From Bacillota bacterium (GTDB lineage Bacteria > Bacillota_E > Sulfobacillia > Sulfobacillales > Sulfobacillaceae): a stretch of 6,603 nt of DNA. Below are positions 5,112-6,603 of this stretch, in pieces (within the stretch, counting starts at the first letter, position 1; every line of letters begins with the position of its first letter). The stretch lies in assembly GCA_021802375.1 (NCBI GenBank), contig JAKAAL010000238.1, forward strand, positions 1 to 6,603, written 5' to 3'. A program made the translations under genes and the position numbers. Below the pieces are notes generated by a model, which made no database searches, was not told where the DNA came from, and saw only the letters and a program-made list of their open reading frames with translations.

Positions 5112-6275
5112 TTATCTTTGCGATATCATCCGGCGCCATTCTTTGTGTACTGATTGAAGGAGATTTTCATCCGTGAGGAGATCCAATCCCGTTCGAGCAA
5201 GGGCTTTCGCCGCCAATAAGGCCACTTCAAATGCCTCTGAGCTCCCCGCTTTCTCAGCAAACTCCTTACTGTGATTTACCACGTTGTCGGATGTGATTCG
5301 GAGAACGGGATGAATGACTGGAATCCGGTATGAGACATTGCCTAAATCGGTGGAGCCATTCCGCTGCCCCTTCAATTTCTCAACGTCCGCTCCTAAAGCT
5401 GCGGCATGCTCGCCGAACACCGTGGATAAGATCTCGTTGACTCGGATTGGCTCATACTGGGGCACGGTAGGATGAATGGTCAACTGAGCACCGGTGGCGA
5501 GCGCCGCGCCCCGTGCACAATTCTCGACACGTTGGCGCATGTTCTCTAATTCATCTAACGTGGCAGCCCGAACCAAAAACTCGGCCGAGGCAAAGTCAGG
5601 CACGACGTTGGCCGCGTCGCCTCCTCGAATGATAATGCCATGGACCCGTGTTGTTTGAGGCATGTGCTGGCGTAAGGCATTGATGCCCTGAAATGTGAGT
5701 AGCACGGCCTCCAAGGCGTTAATACCGCGTTCAGGAGATACCGCCGCATGCGCTGCACGACCGTGAAAATCGAAACGATACCCTACAATCCCCAAGTTCC
5801 TCAGAGCCATCACGGTTTCATTCCCCGGATGGAACATCAAGGCAGCGTCAACGTTCTCAAACGTCCCCTGTTCCAATAATCTGATCTTCCCCCCACCTCC
5901 TTCCTCCGCAGGGCAACCAATCACCAAAACTTGTCCTTTCCCTTGATATTCTTCCGCTAATGCCAATCCCGCTCCTAGAGACGCTGTAGCGATTAGATTA
6001 TGCCCACAAGCATGCCCAATTTTAGGAAGGGCATCATACTCAGCTAAAAAGGCAATCGTCGGTCGGTCATTGCCTTTAGTGGCTACGAAGCTGGTAGGAA
6101 CCCCCCCGGCCCCTTCTTGTATACCAAAACCGTTATCTCGCAATTCCGACACTAACCGGGAAGCCGCTGTAACCTCCGTGAAATTTGTTTCGGGATGCGC
6201 ATGGATGAACGTGTTCACACGCCATAGTCGGTCCCGCAGTGCTTCAATACGGTGATCCAAGGATTCATAGGACAT
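5112..6275 (-). CDS. M20-family metallopeptidase / amidohydrolase (ACY1L2/AbgB-like)
   Basis: A 387-residue cytoplasmic zinc-type hydrolase of the M20 family, which cleaves amide bonds in N-acyl amino acids, aminoacyl conjugates or short peptides. The N-terminal part has the HPE motif (27-29). The metal-binding core is AEYDALPKIGHACGHN (78-93), with Asp81, His88, Cys90 and His92 as expected positions. The Glu pair CPAEEGGGGK (121-130) supplies the general base and a metal ligand. FHP at 148-150 and HGRAAHAA (171-178) mark the start of the dimerisation (lid) domain, about 165-280. The C-terminal catalytic part has GSTDLGNVSYRIPVIHP (307-323). HACGHN, rather than HACGHD, and the PKIGHACGHNL sequence point to the ACY1L2/AbgB-like branch. 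Length is near the family norm. Start ATG at 6275 has GAGGGGG at 6285-6291 (9-base spacer). It lies 40 bases downstream of the ComA-like gene, probably in one operon. Substrate unknown. Confidence 0.93.
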   Translation of the reverse strand: MSYESLDHRIEALRDRLWRVNTFIHAHPETNFTEVTAASRLVSELRDNGFGIQEGAGGVPTSFVATKGNDRPTIAFLAEYDALPKIGHACGHNLIATASLGAGLALAEEYQGKGQVLVIGCPAEEGGGGKIRLLEQGTFENVDAALMFHPGNETVMALRNLGIVGYRFDFHGRAAHAAVSPERGINALEAVLLTFQGINALRQHMPQTTRVHGIIIRGGDAANVVPDFASAEFLVRAATLDELENMRQRVENCARGAALATGAQLTIHPTVPQYEPIRVNEILSTVFGEHAAALGADVEKLKGQRNGSTDLGNVSYRIPVIHPVLRITSDNVVNHSKEFAEKAGSSEAFEVALLAAKALARTGLDLLTDENLLQSVHKEWRRMISQR

Positions 6276-6315
6276 GCGTTCGATCCCCCTCAGATTTGTC
6301 CGGCAGTCTTTCCGC

Positions 6316-6603
6316 TCAACTCATCGGCTCACACAACGTGTTCACTCCTGTCTTTGTCCGCAAAGTTTCCAAGAGGAGTACGTCCTCTGGGGATACGTTG
6401 CCGATATTCACGTGTGCTCCAAACTTTTCCAACAGCCAGAGGTCTAACCCGATAAGTTGATGTTGGTGTATGTTGGGGATCCACCGTCCAGGCAATTCAA
6501 AAATCAATGCGTTGATATCTACCGTGGCAACAAACCGTTCGGCAATATCTTCTAAGAAAGTCCCCTCGTGAAACAGTTCCGCTGCTTCAACAAACACTTT
6601 CCA
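6316..6603 (-). CDS. Phosphosulfolactate synthase (ComA)-like protein, C-terminal part
   Basis: The last 95 residues of a gene that enters from the right edge; ComA proteins are about 250 residues long, so most is missing. The segment matches the C-terminal end of the ComA family ((2R)-phospho-3-sulfolactate synthase, joining sulfite and phosphoenolpyruvate in coenzyme M or sulfolactate synthesis). It shows an acidic-residue helix, then DINALIFELP near residues 28-37, and the hallmark KFGAHVNIGNVSPEDVLLLE followed by TLR (family: FGPNVNLGNI, then ETLR). In typical members the strand IFEAP is followed closely by Q-Q and a helix; here it reads FELPGRWIPNIHQHQLIGLD, a longer and different connection. 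It may thus be a divergent relative with another substrate, like other ComA-fold proteins outside methanogens. It is the upstream partner of the M20 gene (40-base gap). Confidence 0.8.
   Translation of the reverse strand, partial: WKVFVEAAELFHEGTFLEDIAERFVATVDINALIFELPGRWIPNIHQHQLIGLDLWLLEKFGAHVNIGNVSPEDVLLLETLRTKTGVNTLCEPMS

Overview
The window looks like a chromosomal piece of a Gram-positive (Firmicutes-type) bacterium. Nearly every gene has a purine-rich Shine-Dalgarno site (AAGGAG, AGGAGG, GGGAGG, AAGGTGG), GTG starts are used, and a DUF3311 small membrane protein sits directly before a sodium:solute symporter, as in Bacillus yhjC-yhjB. Base composition is close to half G+C by eye. An acidophile such as Sulfobacillus would fit, but that is a guess; no marker here fixes the genus. 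No rRNA, tRNA, CRISPR array or complete insertion sequence was seen.

Layout. Positions 1-16 hold the first codons of a minus-strand gene that leaves the window on the left. Positions 17-630 carry no convincing gene. At 631-2293 (minus) are the two subunits of an aconitase X (AcnX) enzyme, large subunit first in transcription and overlapping the small subunit by 8 bases. A short divergent promoter region (2294-2377) separates them from a Crp/Fnr-family regulator on the plus strand (2378-3034). The regulator converges on a minus-strand transport pair: a sodium:solute symporter (3088-4575) and, upstream of it, a DUF3311 partner (4572-4777) whose frame is broken by an apparent one-base deletion. 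A 334-base gap follows (4778-5111). Next comes an M20-family amidohydrolase (5112-6275), and 40 bases further upstream the C-terminal end of a phosphosulfolactate synthase (ComA)-like protein, which runs off the right end.

Working together (inference). Apart from the regulator, all genes point to the minus strand, and they read as a small-molecule uptake and breakdown locus: a symporter for an organic acid or amino-acid-like solute, a hydrolase that removes an acyl or amide group, an AcnX-type dehydratase, and a ComA-like lyase/synthase-fold enzyme, with a Crp-type regulator beside the dehydratase. The substrate cannot be read from the sequence. Known AcnX enzymes act on cis-3-hydroxy-L-proline or mevalonate 5-phosphate. 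This small subunit has lost the canonical glycine/serine-rich active-site loop, so a different substrate or mechanism is possible.

Points most worth checking are the divergent AcnX small subunit, the frameshifted DUF3311 gene, the repeat cluster before the transport operon, and the ComA-like/M20 pairing.
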